A DNA stretch of 64,000 nt from Micromonospora alfalfae (GTDB taxonomy: Bacteria; Actinomycetota; Actinomycetes; Mycobacteriales; Micromonosporaceae). The translations under genes were made by a program, and so were the position numbers. Shown piece by piece: positions 17,773 to 27,126 of this stretch (its first letter is position 1; every line of letters begins with the position of its first letter). Where the stretch lies: assembly GCF_022230925.1 (NCBI RefSeq), contig NZ_JAKKFH010000063.1, positions 1 through 64,000 on the forward strand, in the 5' to 3' direction. The notes under the pieces are model-generated. The model worked only from the letters and a program-made list of their open reading frames with translations, made no database searches and had not been told where the DNA came from.

Positions 17773-19350
17773 TCAGGCCACGGAGCGAGGGCTGCGGCGT
17801 CGGGCCAGCAGGCAGCTCGCCGCACCGGCGACGAGCAGCAGGGCCCCGATGCCGGCGATCAGGGTGGTGGGAGCACCGGTGATGGGCAGTGAGCCACCGC
17901 CACCGCCACCATCACCATCACCATCACCGTCACCGTTGCCTTGGCCACCGCCGCCCTGGGCCGCGTTGACCACGATGGGGGCGGTGTCGTTTGCCGGTTT
18001 GGTGTCGTCCTTGAAGCCGCCGCCGGCGGAGCACTCGCACCGCGCGTTGACCCGCACCGCACCCCGGGCGTCGGAAATGACCCTGTCGATGCGCAGCCGG
18101 AACTTCAGCGGGTAGCTCTGCCCGGCCACCAGCAGCATCTCCGACGCGCACTGGTAGGTGCGAGTGCCCTGCCGCAACTGGCAACTGTCGGGGACCTCGA
18201 CGGCGGTGGTGCCCGGCGGCAGCTCGACGTCGGTGTGGGTGGCGGCCTCGAAGTCCCCGTTCGTTCTGTCGAGCGTCGCCGGGCCGTTGTTCCGGAAGCC
18301 GACGGTCGCCGTGACGACGGTGCCGGCCGTGCCCTTGAGCGTGGCGCCGATCGCCGCGAGGTCGGTGCCGTTCCTGCCGGTGGCCTTGATGGTCCACCCG
18401 GTGTAGTCGTTACCCGGGCCGACATCGGTCTGGTCGGCCTGCCGCACCCTGTCGGGGGCCTCGGCAAGAGTCAGTTTCGGGCCGCTGCCGGGGGTGGCCG
18501 CTCGGGCGCCGACGGCCGTCCGCACCCGGGTCAGGTCCTCGAAGTCGGCAGTGGTCATGAACTGGGCGTAGCCGGAGTGGTTGGCCGGCGCGTAGGTGTC
18601 CTTGCCGAATTCGAGGTTCAGCGTGGTGGCCAGCCCGGTGCCGACCGGGATGTCCTCGTCGAAGTGGCAGGAGACCAGGTGGTCGTCGGAGTAGCGGCAG
18701 TTGCTGAAGCGGTCCCTGGTTCGGATCGAGTAGGGGAGGTCGAAGACCGCGACGAACCCGGTGACGGTCATGTCGCCGGCGTTGGCCACGACCAGCGGCA
18801 CAGTGAACTTCCCACCCGGCTTGGCGGAGAGGCTGGTGAACGGTCCGCCGGCCAGGTCGACCCCCTCGCCGACCCGGACCCGGGAGGTGTAGCTGCCGCG
18901 CTGACCGCCGGCCGCCTGGAAGCTGACCACGACGTCGCCGGAGTCGCCGAGCTGCGCATTCTCGGTGAGGCCGAGGTGCACCCGCTTGGTTCCGTTGCGG
19001 TAGATCCCGCTGCCGAGCGGCGGCATCTCGTACAGGACGACATCGGAAGGCTCAGTGCAGACGAGAACGCCCTGCTCCGGCGCGGTGCACTCCTGGCCGT
19101 CGGCAGGAGTCACAGTGACCTTGTTGGCCAGGGAGCGGTAGTCGTACCGCACGGAGACGTCGGTGAGGACCGTCGGCTCGTCGGCGTGCAGCAACAGACC
19201 CCGGATGGTCGCCTCCGAGCCGATGGCCAGTGTGGCGTCCTGGAAGTAGGGCTCGATGGTGGGTGCGGCGACGGCAGGGGTGGCGGAGGCGGCGATCAAC
19301 GCGCCTGCGGCGCCGAGCCCGGTCAGCCAGCGGAGCGAGTGCTTGAGCAT
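17773..19350 (-). CDS. LPXTG-anchored surface protein with repeated Ig-like domains
   Basis: A 525-residue exported protein: signal peptide (about 1-28, ending AVAA), several beta-rich domains, a Gly/Asp linker (GNGDGDGDGDGGGGGG), the sortase motif LPITG about 38 residues from the end, a membrane helix and the charged tail ARRRSPRS. Sortase would attach it to the cell wall; no sortase gene is in the window. The domain containing FRNNGPATLDRTN and paired cysteines resembles DUF11/CARDB-like modules seen in surface proteins. The fragment at 15491-16036 is a truncated relative. It lies opposite the SigE/LCP operon, which may share its envelope role. The ligand or partner is unknown. Confidence 0.85.
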   Translation of the reverse strand: MLKHSLRWLTGLGAAGALIAASATPAVAAPTIEPYFQDATLAIGSEATIRGLLLHADEPTVLTDVSVRYDYRSLANKVTVTPADGQECTAPEQGVLVCTEPSDVVLYEMPPLGSGIYRNGTKRVHLGLTENAQLGDSGDVVVSFQAAGGQRGSYTSRVRVGEGVDLAGGPFTSLSAKPGGKFTVPLVVANAGDMTVTGFVAVFDLPYSIRTRDRFSNCRYSDDHLVSCHFDEDIPVGTGLATTLNLEFGKDTYAPANHSGYAQFMTTADFEDLTRVRTAVGARAATPGSGPKLTLAEAPDRVRQADQTDVGPGNDYTGWTIKATGRNGTDLAAIGATLKGTAGTVVTATVGFRNNGPATLDRTNGDFEAATHTDVELPPGTTAVEVPDSCQLRQGTRTYQCASEMLLVAGQSYPLKFRLRIDRVISDARGAVRVNARCECSAGGGFKDDTKPANDTAPIVVNAAQGGGGQGNGDGDGDGDGGGGGGSLPITGAPTTLIAGIGALLLVAGAASCLLARRRSPRSVA

Positions 19351-19496
19351 GAGGTCCTCCCGTGGGGGTACAGGTGGCGCTCGTCCAACCTAGGGACGCC
19401 CAGACTCCTCCGGTAACCCCTTTCGGATCGATATTCGTCTAATGACCCGAACGGCTGACACCCCTGTCGCAACGGGCAACCGACCCCGCGACGGAA

Positions 19497-19712
19497 TCAG
19501 CGGTAGTCGTCCTCGTCCCCGGTGACCACCCGGGCCTGCTCCATCGCGTCCCAGTCGCCGACCTCCAGGCCACGGTGCGGCTCGCTGTCGACGTCGGCCG
19601 GGCCGGCGACAGTGGCCTGCTCGACCGCGTCGGCCGGGTCCGCCTCGGGGTCGCGTTCGTCGGGCGCGAGGTGGTCGCCGGGGGTGAAGTCCTCGTCGGG
19701 CTGACCCATCAT
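19497..19712 (-). CDS. small acidic protein, conserved actinobacterial hypothetical
   Basis: A 71-residue, highly acidic, hydrophilic protein. The central DAVEQATV and the C-terminal DAMEQARVV-x4-DDYR segments look like two copies of one short motif, a pattern I recall from small actinobacterial proteins of unknown role. GGGAGGG precedes two adjacent ATG codons (19712 and 19709); the second gives better spacing. There is no cysteine, membrane helix or known domain. It stands alone between the LPXTG gene and a divergent holin-like gene. Confidence 0.65.
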   Translation of the reverse strand: MMGQPDEDFTPGDHLAPDERDPEADPADAVEQATVAGPADVDSEPHRGLEVGDWDAMEQARVVTGDEDDYR

Positions 19713-19832
19713 CCCTCCCGGGAGTCTCGGGGCACGGTCCCCACCACCGTACGGGTTGGGCCGGCGCGCCGCCCGGAAGCGGAGTAGGCGGAATCAGCCC
19801 TCGGCGACGCGACCCGGTGCCAGGATGGTGCA

Positions 19833-20216
19833 GTGGGCTTCCTCATCAGACTGGCGATCACCGCTGTCGCGTTGTGGATAACCACGCTGATCGTGCCCGG
19901 GGTCGACGTGCACGGTCGTTCGGGCGGCAACACCGTTCTCACCCTGATCGTGGTGGCTCTGATCTTCGGCGTGATCAACGCAGTGCTCAAACCGGTGATC
20001 CGGGTCGTCGGTTGTGTGTTCTACCTGCTGACCCTGGGCCTGTTCGCGCTGGTGGTCAACGCGTTGCTGTTCCTGCTCACCGACCGGATAGCCCGCGGGC
20101 TCGACCTGCCGTTCCAGGTGGACGGATTCTGGCCGGCGTTCTGGGGAGCCATCGTGATGACAGTGGTGACCTGGTTGATCAGCGTCATCGTGCCGGACAA
20201 CCTCGACCGCCGGTGA
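19833..20216 (+). CDS. phage-holin-IV-type four-helix membrane protein
   Basis: A 127-residue membrane protein with four helices, of the phage holin family 4 superfamily widely encoded on bacterial chromosomes. LIFGVINAVLKPVIRVV and a LLTLGLFALVVNALLFLL helix are the family core, and short polar loops separate the helices. Such chromosomal members are not linked to phage here, and their function is unknown. The GTG at 19833 lacks a clear ribosome-binding site, so start and leader are uncertain. It precedes fba with a 135-base gap. Confidence 0.8.
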   Translation: MGFLIRLAITAVALWITTLIVPGVDVHGRSGGNTVLTLIVVALIFGVINAVLKPVIRVVGCVFYLLTLGLFALVVNALLFLLTDRIARGLDLPFQVDGFWPAFWGAIVMTVVTWLISVIVPDNLDRR

Positions 20217-20351
20217 GCGGCTGGCACCCGGGTCGGTTTCTCCGGTGCACCTCACCTACGGGATACTTCGGGTGGAGGACAGCGCGGTCCGGCGCACAAA
20301 TGAAGAACAGCGGCCAGCACGGCCGAGAGTGGTAAGTAAGGAGCACATCAC

Positions 20352-21377
<1,026 letters not shown>

Positions 21378-21389
21378 CGACGTCCCACT

Positions 21390-21425
21390 CGACGGCCGGC
21401 TCCCCACCCGGGGAGTCGGCCGTCG
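21390..21425. terminator. bidirectional hairpin after fba
   Basis: CGACGGCCGGCTCCCC pairs with GGGGAGTCGGCCGTCG around ACCC, one mismatch in sixteen. It separates fba from the convergent LOG-family gene. Confidence 0.85.
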
Positions 21426-21436
21426 TCGTCAGGTCG

Positions 21437-22630
21437 TCAGGTCGTCAGCAGGCGTACCGCCTCGCGAACGTCGTCGGTGAGGTGGATCGTCGACGACAGA
21501 TCACCGAACGGGGACGCCGCCAGCAGCGGACGCAACAGCGCCTCCACCGGCAGCTCCCCCGTCCAGTAGGCGCGGTCCAGGAAGATGTACGCCCCGCTGG
21601 CACCGTCGGTGCCGTAGTAGGTCTTGGTGGCCGCCTGGAACACCTCCTGCACGGTGCCCGCCCGCCCCGGCGCGAAGACGATGCCGCCCCGGGCGAGGCG
21701 CAGGATGGTGTCCTCCCGGATCGCGTTCGAGAAGTACTTCGCGATCCGCCCGGCGAACAGGTTCGCCGGCTCGTGCCCGTACAGCCAGGTCGGAATGGCC
21801 AGACCACCGGCACGCGCCCAGCCCAGGTCGTCGCCGCGTTGCCGGGGCACCCCCGCGTAGCGCTGCCGGACCGTCAGCGCCGTGGCCGTGTACCGGTGGT
21901 GGTCGGTGAAGTCGGGCGCGGTGGCCAGCAGGTCGATCGCCGCCGTCACATCGGCCTCCGGCCGGTCCGCCAGGTAGGCACCGAGGTTCGCCGCCTCCAT
22001 CACACCCGGGCCGCCGCCGGTCACCACCAGCCGGTCGGCCCGCGCCAGCTCCCAACCCAGCACGGCCGCCATCCGGTACGCGGGACTGCCGCGCCGCACC
22101 GCGTGCCCGCCCATGATGCCCACCACCGACTGCGGCCCGTACGCGGCCAGCCAGACCCTCGTGGCGTCGGCCAGCGCGTTGTCCACGCCGTGGTCGTGCA
22201 GCCGCTGACCCAGCGCCTCCTTGACGTCCGGCAGCGCGCCGCCGTGCGCCCGGTAGTGGTCGTACACCCGGGTGTCGTACATCCCGGTGAACCCGCCCTC
22301 GGCGAACCCGGCGGCCAGGTCGTCAGGGGTGTAGAGGTGCGTCGGCTGGGTCGGGTACGGCAACCCGGAGAACGGTGGCACCACGTTCGCGCCACGCCGG
22401 ACCAGGTCGGCGCCCACGTCCCGGGACGCGAACCGGCAACCGACGAAGAGGGTGCCGGCGACGTCGACGCCGGTCAGGTCGGGCACCGGCGCGAGGTCGA
22501 GTCGCAGGCCCTGCACGGTCAGCCCGGCCAGCCGACCGGTGCTCAGCTGGCTGTCGAACTCGGACCGGGTCTGGATCTCACCGGGATGCAGGTGCGGCTC
22601 GATGACGTCCGCGGGAGGTGGGGTCGGCAC
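21437..22630 (-). CDS. LOG-family protein (Rossmann-like, TIGR00730 type) with N-terminal extension
   Basis: A 397-residue protein whose C-terminal half has the LOG (cytokinin riboside 5'-monophosphate phosphoribohydrolase, formerly lysine decarboxylase-like) fold: VVTGGGPGVMEAANLGAY and the active-site region APGRAGTVQEVFQ with its catalytic Arg and Glu. Family members cleave the N-glycosidic bond of nucleotide monophosphates. The first 130 residues (FVGCRFASRDVGADLV, PTHLYTPDDLAAGF) are an extension typical of the longer bacterial subgroup, and the true substrate is unknown. It starts with GTG 22630 after GGCAGGA. It faces fba and is divergent from DUF3151, with a structured 249-base spacer. 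Confidence 0.82.
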   Translation of the reverse strand: MPTPPPADVIEPHLHPGEIQTRSEFDSQLSTGRLAGLTVQGLRLDLAPVPDLTGVDVAGTLFVGCRFASRDVGADLVRRGANVVPPFSGLPYPTQPTHLYTPDDLAAGFAEGGFTGMYDTRVYDHYRAHGGALPDVKEALGQRLHDHGVDNALADATRVWLAAYGPQSVVGIMGGHAVRRGSPAYRMAAVLGWELARADRLVVTGGGPGVMEAANLGAYLADRPEADVTAAIDLLATAPDFTDHHRYTATALTVRQRYAGVPRQRGDDLGWARAGGLAIPTWLYGHEPANLFAGRIAKYFSNAIREDTILRLARGGIVFAPGRAGTVQEVFQAATKTYYGTDGASGAYIFLDRAYWTGELPVEALLRPLLAASPFGDLSSTIHLTDDVREAVRLLTT

Positions 22631-22688
22631 CGGGCCATCCTGCCCCTCCGCGAGGGCCGGTCAAACCTCGGGCCAGTGGTGGAACGGA

Positions 22689-22722
22689 CAGGAGCCCGAT
22701 GGTCGTGGCCACCGGGCTCCTG
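22689..22722. ncRNA. stem-loop in divergent spacer, possible small RNA element
   Basis: CAGGAGCCCG pairs perfectly with CGGGCTCCTG around a 14-base loop. A second short stem (GCGGC-ATA-GGCCGC near 22779) lies further on. The spacer from 22631 to 22879 separates two diverging genes, so no known gene ends here and an ordinary terminator has nothing to terminate. A small RNA with its own terminator, or a 5'-leader structure of the LOG gene, are both possible. Confidence 0.3.
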
Positions 22723-22879
22723 CATTACCGGTTCCTGGGGAGGCTCCGGACCATTAGTTGTAGTGGAAAACACCAGGCAGCGGCATAGGCCGCAGGCGTG
22801 ACCAACTCCTCAGCCGTTCAGCGGGACACGTCGGCCGACCCGCTCGCGTGTCGCCCTGTCCAGCGGGTTGAATGGGGCG

Positions 22880-23308
22880 ATGCAGAACCTTTTGCCAGAG
22901 CCACCGGCCACCCGCCTGCCCGTGAACGACGAGGCCGACGCCGCCCTGGCCGCCGCCGACGAGGCCGGCACCGATGAGGCGTACGCCAACGTGGCGGCCG
23001 GCTTCCCGACCTACAGTGCGGCCTGGGCGGAGCTCGCGGCGCGGGCATTCGCGCAGGGCCAGGTGGTGGCGGCGTACGCGTACGCCCGCACCGGTTACCA
23101 CCGGGGCCTCGACCAGCTGCGCCGCAGTGGTTGGAAGGGGCACGGCCCGGTGCCGTGGTCACACGAGCCCAACCGGGGCTTCCTCCGCTGCCTGTACGTG
23201 CTGTCACGCGCCGCCGACGAGATCGGCGAGGCCGACGAGGCGGCCCGCTGTGCCCAGTTCCTGCGCGACTGCGACCCGGAAGCGGCGGACGCGCTGGCGA
23301 GCAACTGA
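22880..23308 (+). CDS. DUF3151 family protein
   Basis: A 142-residue soluble protein of DUF3151, an actinobacterial family of unknown function. Its start MQNLLPEPPAT, the AWAELAARAFAQGQVVAAYAYARTGYHRGLD segment and the HEPNRGFLRCLYVLSRAADEIGE segment form helical, TPR-like hairpins. ATG 22880 is used because the family begins with MxNLLPEP; a TTG twelve bases upstream is in frame. It stands alone, ending at a strong terminator shared with the convergent ParA-like gene. Confidence 0.85.
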   Translation: MQNLLPEPPATRLPVNDEADAALAAADEAGTDEAYANVAAGFPTYSAAWAELAARAFAQGQVVAAYAYARTGYHRGLDQLRRSGWKGHGPVPWSHEPNRGFLRCLYVLSRAADEIGEADEAARCAQFLRDCDPEAADALASN

Positions 23309-23315
23309 TCCCGTC

Positions 23316-23349
23316 CCGACGGCCGGCCCGACATCGGGCCGGCCGTCGG
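23316..23349. terminator. perfect bidirectional terminator hairpin
   Basis: CCGACGGCCGGCCCGA pairs base for base with TCGGGCCGGCCGTCGG around a two-base centre. It lies between the convergent DUF3151 and ParA-like genes. Confidence 0.87.
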
Positions 23350-23353
23350 CGGG

Positions 23354-25849
23354 TCACAGCCCTTCGGCGACCGCGGCGGCGATCTTCAGCCAGGCGTCCC
23401 GGGTGGCTGAGGAGAGCCCGCCGTACCGGATCGGCTCGCCACTGTCGATGAGCCGCTCGTACGGGGCCAGCAGCACCGCCCGGGTGCGGGCCGCGAAGTG
23501 CTCCTGGATGGCCGGCAGGTCGATCTCCTTGCGGGACGGCGGCATCGACACCACCGTCACGGCCTGACGGACCAGCCGTTGCCGGCCGCTCTGCTCCAGG
23601 TGGTCGAGCATCCGGGCGGCGGTCTCGGCGGAGTCGTTACGGGCCGACATGGTGACCACCAACTGGTCGGTGGCGTCCATCGACGCCTGCCAGTTCTGCG
23701 CCCGGACGTTGTTCCCGGTGTCCACGAAGATCAACTTGTAGAACCGGCTGACCACCTCACGGATCTCGGCGAACGCGGCAGCTGTCAACATCTCGCCACC
23801 GGTGGCCGACTCGTCCGAGGCCAGGACGTCGAACATCCCCTCGCCCTGCGAACGGACATACTGCGACAGGTCGCCGACGCGCCCGTGCGCGCCCTGGAAC
23901 TGCCCGAGGTCCCGCAACATGTCCCGCACCGTGCGGGAGTGGAAGTCCTGTTGGGCGCGCATCCCGAGGGTGCCCTGGGTTTCGTTGTTGTCCCAGGCCA
24001 GCACGTAGCCGCCGCGCTTCTGACCGAACGTCATCGCGAGCAGCAGGATGGCCACCGTCTTACCGGCGCCGCCCTTCGGGTTGACCACCGTCACCTGCCG
24101 CAGACCACCGAAGTTGCGGCGCACCATCTCGATGTCCCGTTTGAGCTCCTGCTCGTGCCGCCCCGGAGAGAGCCGGAGCAGGCCCATCTTGTTGACCACC
24201 GCGCGTACACCCATGGTCGCCACCGGGTCGGCGGGTCGAACCTGACGGCGCCGGGCGAAGTCCTCGGCGGTCGGCGCAGCTGTGGTGTCCGGTGTCCAGC
24301 TGGCGTCCGGGTACGCGGTCGCGTCCGGGTACGCGGGCGCCGGGACCCGGGTCACCCCGTCGGCCTCCTGGTACTGCTGACCGGGCGTGCCGCCGTGCGA
24401 GCCCTGTTGCCAGGGCGGCGGGTACCAACCCGGCGAGGGCGGGAACGGCCCCGGCGGTGGGGTCGCCGGCCCGGCCTGCCCGGGAGCGTGCTGCGGTGCG
24501 GCAAGGCCGTGCGGTGGGCTGCTGAACTGCGTCACGTCGGGCGGCGGCGGAATCTGCGCCGAGCCGGCCTGGCCGGGGATGAACGGCTGCCCGGGGTGTG
24601 CCTGCGCGGGACCAGCGTGCGGGACGACCGGAGGCGGAGGCGGAATCGGAGGCGTCGCGCCGGCCTCGTCCTGAGCGGGCGCGGCCGTTCCGGCCGGGCG
24701 CTGCGGCGGGTACGCCCACGGCGACTCGGCAATCGGCCGCGCCGGCCCGTCGGCGGACCCGTCCGCACCGGGACCACCGGGCTGTGGTGCCTGCTGGCCA
24801 GGCTGTGGTGCCGGCCCACCAGCCTGCGGCGCGGTCCCGCCATTCTGTGGTGTCGGGCGGCCAGCCTGCGGCACTGGCCCGGCAGGCTGTGATGCCGACC
24901 CGGCAGGCCGTGGTGCCGGTCCGGCCGCTGCGAGGGCTGTGGCCGAGAAGTCTGCCGGCGCGGAACCGGCGGCCGTCGGGCTGTCGGTGGCGCGCGGGCT
25001 GTCGGTGGCGTTCGGACCGGCGGCGGACGCGGTGGCCGCCGGGATGGGTCGGTCGGTGGCTGCGGCCGTGGTGGGCCGGCCGGCGGGTGCGGGTGCGGCG
25101 GGGTGGTCGGTGGCTGCGGACATGGTGGGCCGTTCGGCGGGTGCCGGTGCGGCGGTGCGGTCGGCGGCGGCCGGGTGGTCCAGGGTGAACGGCAGATTCA
25201 GGTCGACGCCGCCCGGGGTGACCGGCGCGGCAGTCGGGCCCCGGTCGCCGGGCTGCACCTGCGCCGCGTCACCGATCTGGCCGGCCGCATCGGGCGCGGC
25301 ACTGCCTCCGTCGATCGCTGCGGGCCGGCCGTCCCTCGGCGCGGAGGTGGTGCTCGGCGTCGCGGCGACAGCCGGGATGCCGGGGCCGGCTGGCCCGCCG
25401 TTGCTCCCCGGGCCGGTCGCCGACGGCGTCGGCCGGACACCGGTAGCTGGCGGAGCGGCCGGCGGTGACGCAGCGGCAGGGTCGGTCGGCGGCGGCCAAC
25501 TCGGCTGCGCCGGCGCCCAACCCGACCCGACGCCGGACGGGCCGCTTGCCGTCCACCCCCCAGGTGCCGGGACGGCGCCGGTGAGCGACGGGTAGTCCGA
25601 CGGCGAGGGCGGCGACTGGGCGGCAGCGCCGGGCTGGCCGGGTACCGGCGGTCGCCCGATCGGCGGCGCGGCCACCGGCGGCGTGACCGGATGGGTGACC
25701 GGAGACGGCCCACCCCGCTGCTCGGCGACCGCAGCCCACGGCGGCACCGCGCCCTGGTCGCCCGGATCTGGCGGCCAGAGTGGTTCGACGTCCCGCTCCG
25801 GCACCGGCTGCTGGCCGGGCACCTGCGCCCGGTCGGCGTTCTCGTCCAT
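23354..25849 (-). CDS. ParA/MinD-like ATPase with long Pro/Ala-rich N-terminal region (EspI-like)
   Basis: An 831-residue protein. Roughly residues 1-545 are low-complexity, rich in Pro, Ala, Gly and Thr (repeated PAAPAPAGRPTT- and PQAGGPAPQPG-like stretches); the last 285 residues are a ParA/MinD ATPase with the deviant Walker A NPKGGAGKT near 587-595, a downstream WDNNETQGTLGMR, and LIFVDTGNN as Walker B. The organisation, a disordered Pro-rich N-terminus before a MinD-like domain, matches EspI-type proteins linked to ESX secretion and related ParA-like proteins of actinobacteria. No ESX genes are in the window. The protein may therefore position or regulate a membrane complex; its role is unproven. 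Start ATG 25849 is well separated from the next gene. Confidence 0.8.
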   Translation of the reverse strand: MDENADRAQVPGQQPVPERDVEPLWPPDPGDQGAVPPWAAVAEQRGGPSPVTHPVTPPVAAPPIGRPPVPGQPGAAAQSPPSPSDYPSLTGAVPAPGGWTASGPSGVGSGWAPAQPSWPPPTDPAAASPPAAPPATGVRPTPSATGPGSNGGPAGPGIPAVAATPSTTSAPRDGRPAAIDGGSAAPDAAGQIGDAAQVQPGDRGPTAAPVTPGGVDLNLPFTLDHPAAADRTAAPAPAERPTMSAATDHPAAPAPAGRPTTAAATDRPIPAATASAAGPNATDSPRATDSPTAAGSAPADFSATALAAAGPAPRPAGSASQPAGPVPQAGRPTPQNGGTAPQAGGPAPQPGQQAPQPGGPGADGSADGPARPIAESPWAYPPQRPAGTAAPAQDEAGATPPIPPPPPVVPHAGPAQAHPGQPFIPGQAGSAQIPPPPDVTQFSSPPHGLAAPQHAPGQAGPATPPPGPFPPSPGWYPPPWQQGSHGGTPGQQYQEADGVTRVPAPAYPDATAYPDASWTPDTTAAPTAEDFARRRQVRPADPVATMGVRAVVNKMGLLRLSPGRHEQELKRDIEMVRRNFGGLRQVTVVNPKGGAGKTVAILLLAMTFGQKRGGYVLAWDNNETQGTLGMRAQQDFHSRTVRDMLRDLGQFQGAHGRVGDLSQYVRSQGEGMFDVLASDESATGGEMLTAAAFAEIREVVSRFYKLIFVDTGNNVRAQNWQASMDATDQLVVTMSARNDSAETAARMLDHLEQSGRQRLVRQAVTVVSMPPSRKEIDLPAIQEHFAARTRAVLLAPYERLIDSGEPIRYGGLSSATRDAWLKIAAAVAEGL

Positions 25850-25937
25850 TACGGCCCTCCCCAGTCCTCCTGCGAGGATAGGCCCAATCGCCCACCAGGG
25901 CCGATCGGTGCAGGTCGGCCGGTCGGTGCGGTCGAGG

Positions 25938-27002
25938 TCAGCTCGACCAGACCGCCCAGGCGCCCGGCTCGACCCACCAGGAACGCTTACGGGTCAGCTC
26001 GCCTTCGACACCATCGTCAAGATAAGGCACCTTGCCCTCCCTGGGCAGCACCGACACCGCCCGTCCACGAGCCCGCCGAACTTCGAGGCGTACCCGCTTG
26101 CGCCCCCACGCCGAGCGGACGACCACCGGCACGGCCACCGCGACCTCGACCTGACCGTCGGCCGGGTCCGGCGCGGTCAACAGCGTCACGTCGTTGAGCG
26201 TCGCGTACCCGCCGGCGTTCCCGACCGCGCAGGCCAGCAGCGGTTCCGCACCGTCGCTGAGGATGGTGTCGTCGACCTCCACCCGGGCGCGCCAGTGCAG
26301 CGGCCGGCCGGCGTCATCGGCCGCGCCGAGGAGCGCGCCGTCCAGGGTCACCGAGCCACCGTCGTTGCGGAGCAGGTCCAACCGGCGCGGCGTGCCGTCC
26401 AGCACCGCGGCGGCCACCGCCGCCGGGTCACGGGGCAGCCCGAGCTGCGCGGCCAGGTCCCGGTGGGTGCCGCCACGGGCCGGGTCGAGCGGGAGTACGG
26501 CCACCGGCGGCAGGTCGGGCAGGGTCCGGTTGCCGGGCAGATCCGCCGGGCGCTTGCTCGGCGCCGGGGCGTACCGCTTGACCAGCCGGCGCAGCACGGC
26601 GCGCAACTGCCCGTCGCTGGCCGTGGCGACGACCAGCCGGGTCTTGCTGTCCGGGTCCGGCCAGGTGAGGCCGTCCGGTCGGGCCGGGCCGTCGAGCCGG
26701 GCCAACACCGCGTCGATCTCGGCGTCGGAGCGGGCGGTGACCGTCTCCACCCGGGCACCCCGGGCGTTCAGCGCGTCGGCGCAGGCCAGCACCGGCACCC
26801 GTGGCCGCTCCGTCGCGCACTGCCCGGTGTCGGTGTCGGCCTGGCTGCTGTCGGCCTGGCTGCTGTTGGCCTGGCCGGTGTCGGTCTGGCTCGTCGGGGC
26901 GGTGTCGCCCCCGGTCGCGCCGCCGCAGCAGGCCCCGCCGCTGCCACAGCCCCCGGGAGCGTCCCGCTCCGAACCGAGGGTGAGCAGCACCACGTCGTAC
27001 AC
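25938..27002 (-). CDS. divergent diacylglycerol-kinase-like protein
   Basis: A 354-residue protein resembling the DAGK/lipid-kinase family in its second half: GGTHRDLAAQLGLPRDPAAV corresponds to the GT-x-ND-xA-x-LGLP block, and VGNAGGYATL to the later glycine loop. The usual ATP-binding GGDGT appears only as ASDGQ, so catalysis is doubtful. The N-terminus carries a Cys-rich GGCGSGGACCGG and a Ser/Gln/Asp repeat (SSQADSSQADTDTGQ), which is unusual in the family. GTG 27002, with AGGAG nine bases before it, is preferred to the longer frame. It is divergent from purA across a 124-base spacer and follows the ParA-like gene's orientation. Confidence 0.62.
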   Translation of the reverse strand: MYDVVLLTLGSERDAPGGCGSGGACCGGATGGDTAPTSQTDTGQANSSQADSSQADTDTGQCATERPRVPVLACADALNARGARVETVTARSDAEIDAVLARLDGPARPDGLTWPDPDSKTRLVVATASDGQLRAVLRRLVKRYAPAPSKRPADLPGNRTLPDLPPVAVLPLDPARGGTHRDLAAQLGLPRDPAAVAAAVLDGTPRRLDLLRNDGGSVTLDGALLGAADDAGRPLHWRARVEVDDTILSDGAEPLLACAVGNAGGYATLNDVTLLTAPDPADGQVEVAVAVPVVVRSAWGRKRVRLEVRRARGRAVSVLPREGKVPYLDDGVEGELTRKRSWWVEPGAWAVWSS

Positions 27003-27126
27003 GGAAGGAGCCTCCTGCCTCTCGACGCGACCCCTGCCGGCCACGCCGTCACTACTTGTTAACCTGACACCCCGGGCTCGCCGAGCGGTCGCCACCTGGC
27101 ACCCGAGCCTTCTGGAGGCGGAAAAG

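Noticed and set aside
19833..20216. Prophage remnant suggested by the holin-like protein
   Set aside because: Chromosomal holin-IV-like genes are common in actinobacteria; no other phage gene lies nearby.
22723..22800. tRNA or known riboswitch in the LOG/DUF3151 spacer
   Set aside because: No cloverleaf with a T-arm GGTTCGA-type sequence and no riboswitch core could be built; only simple stems are seen.
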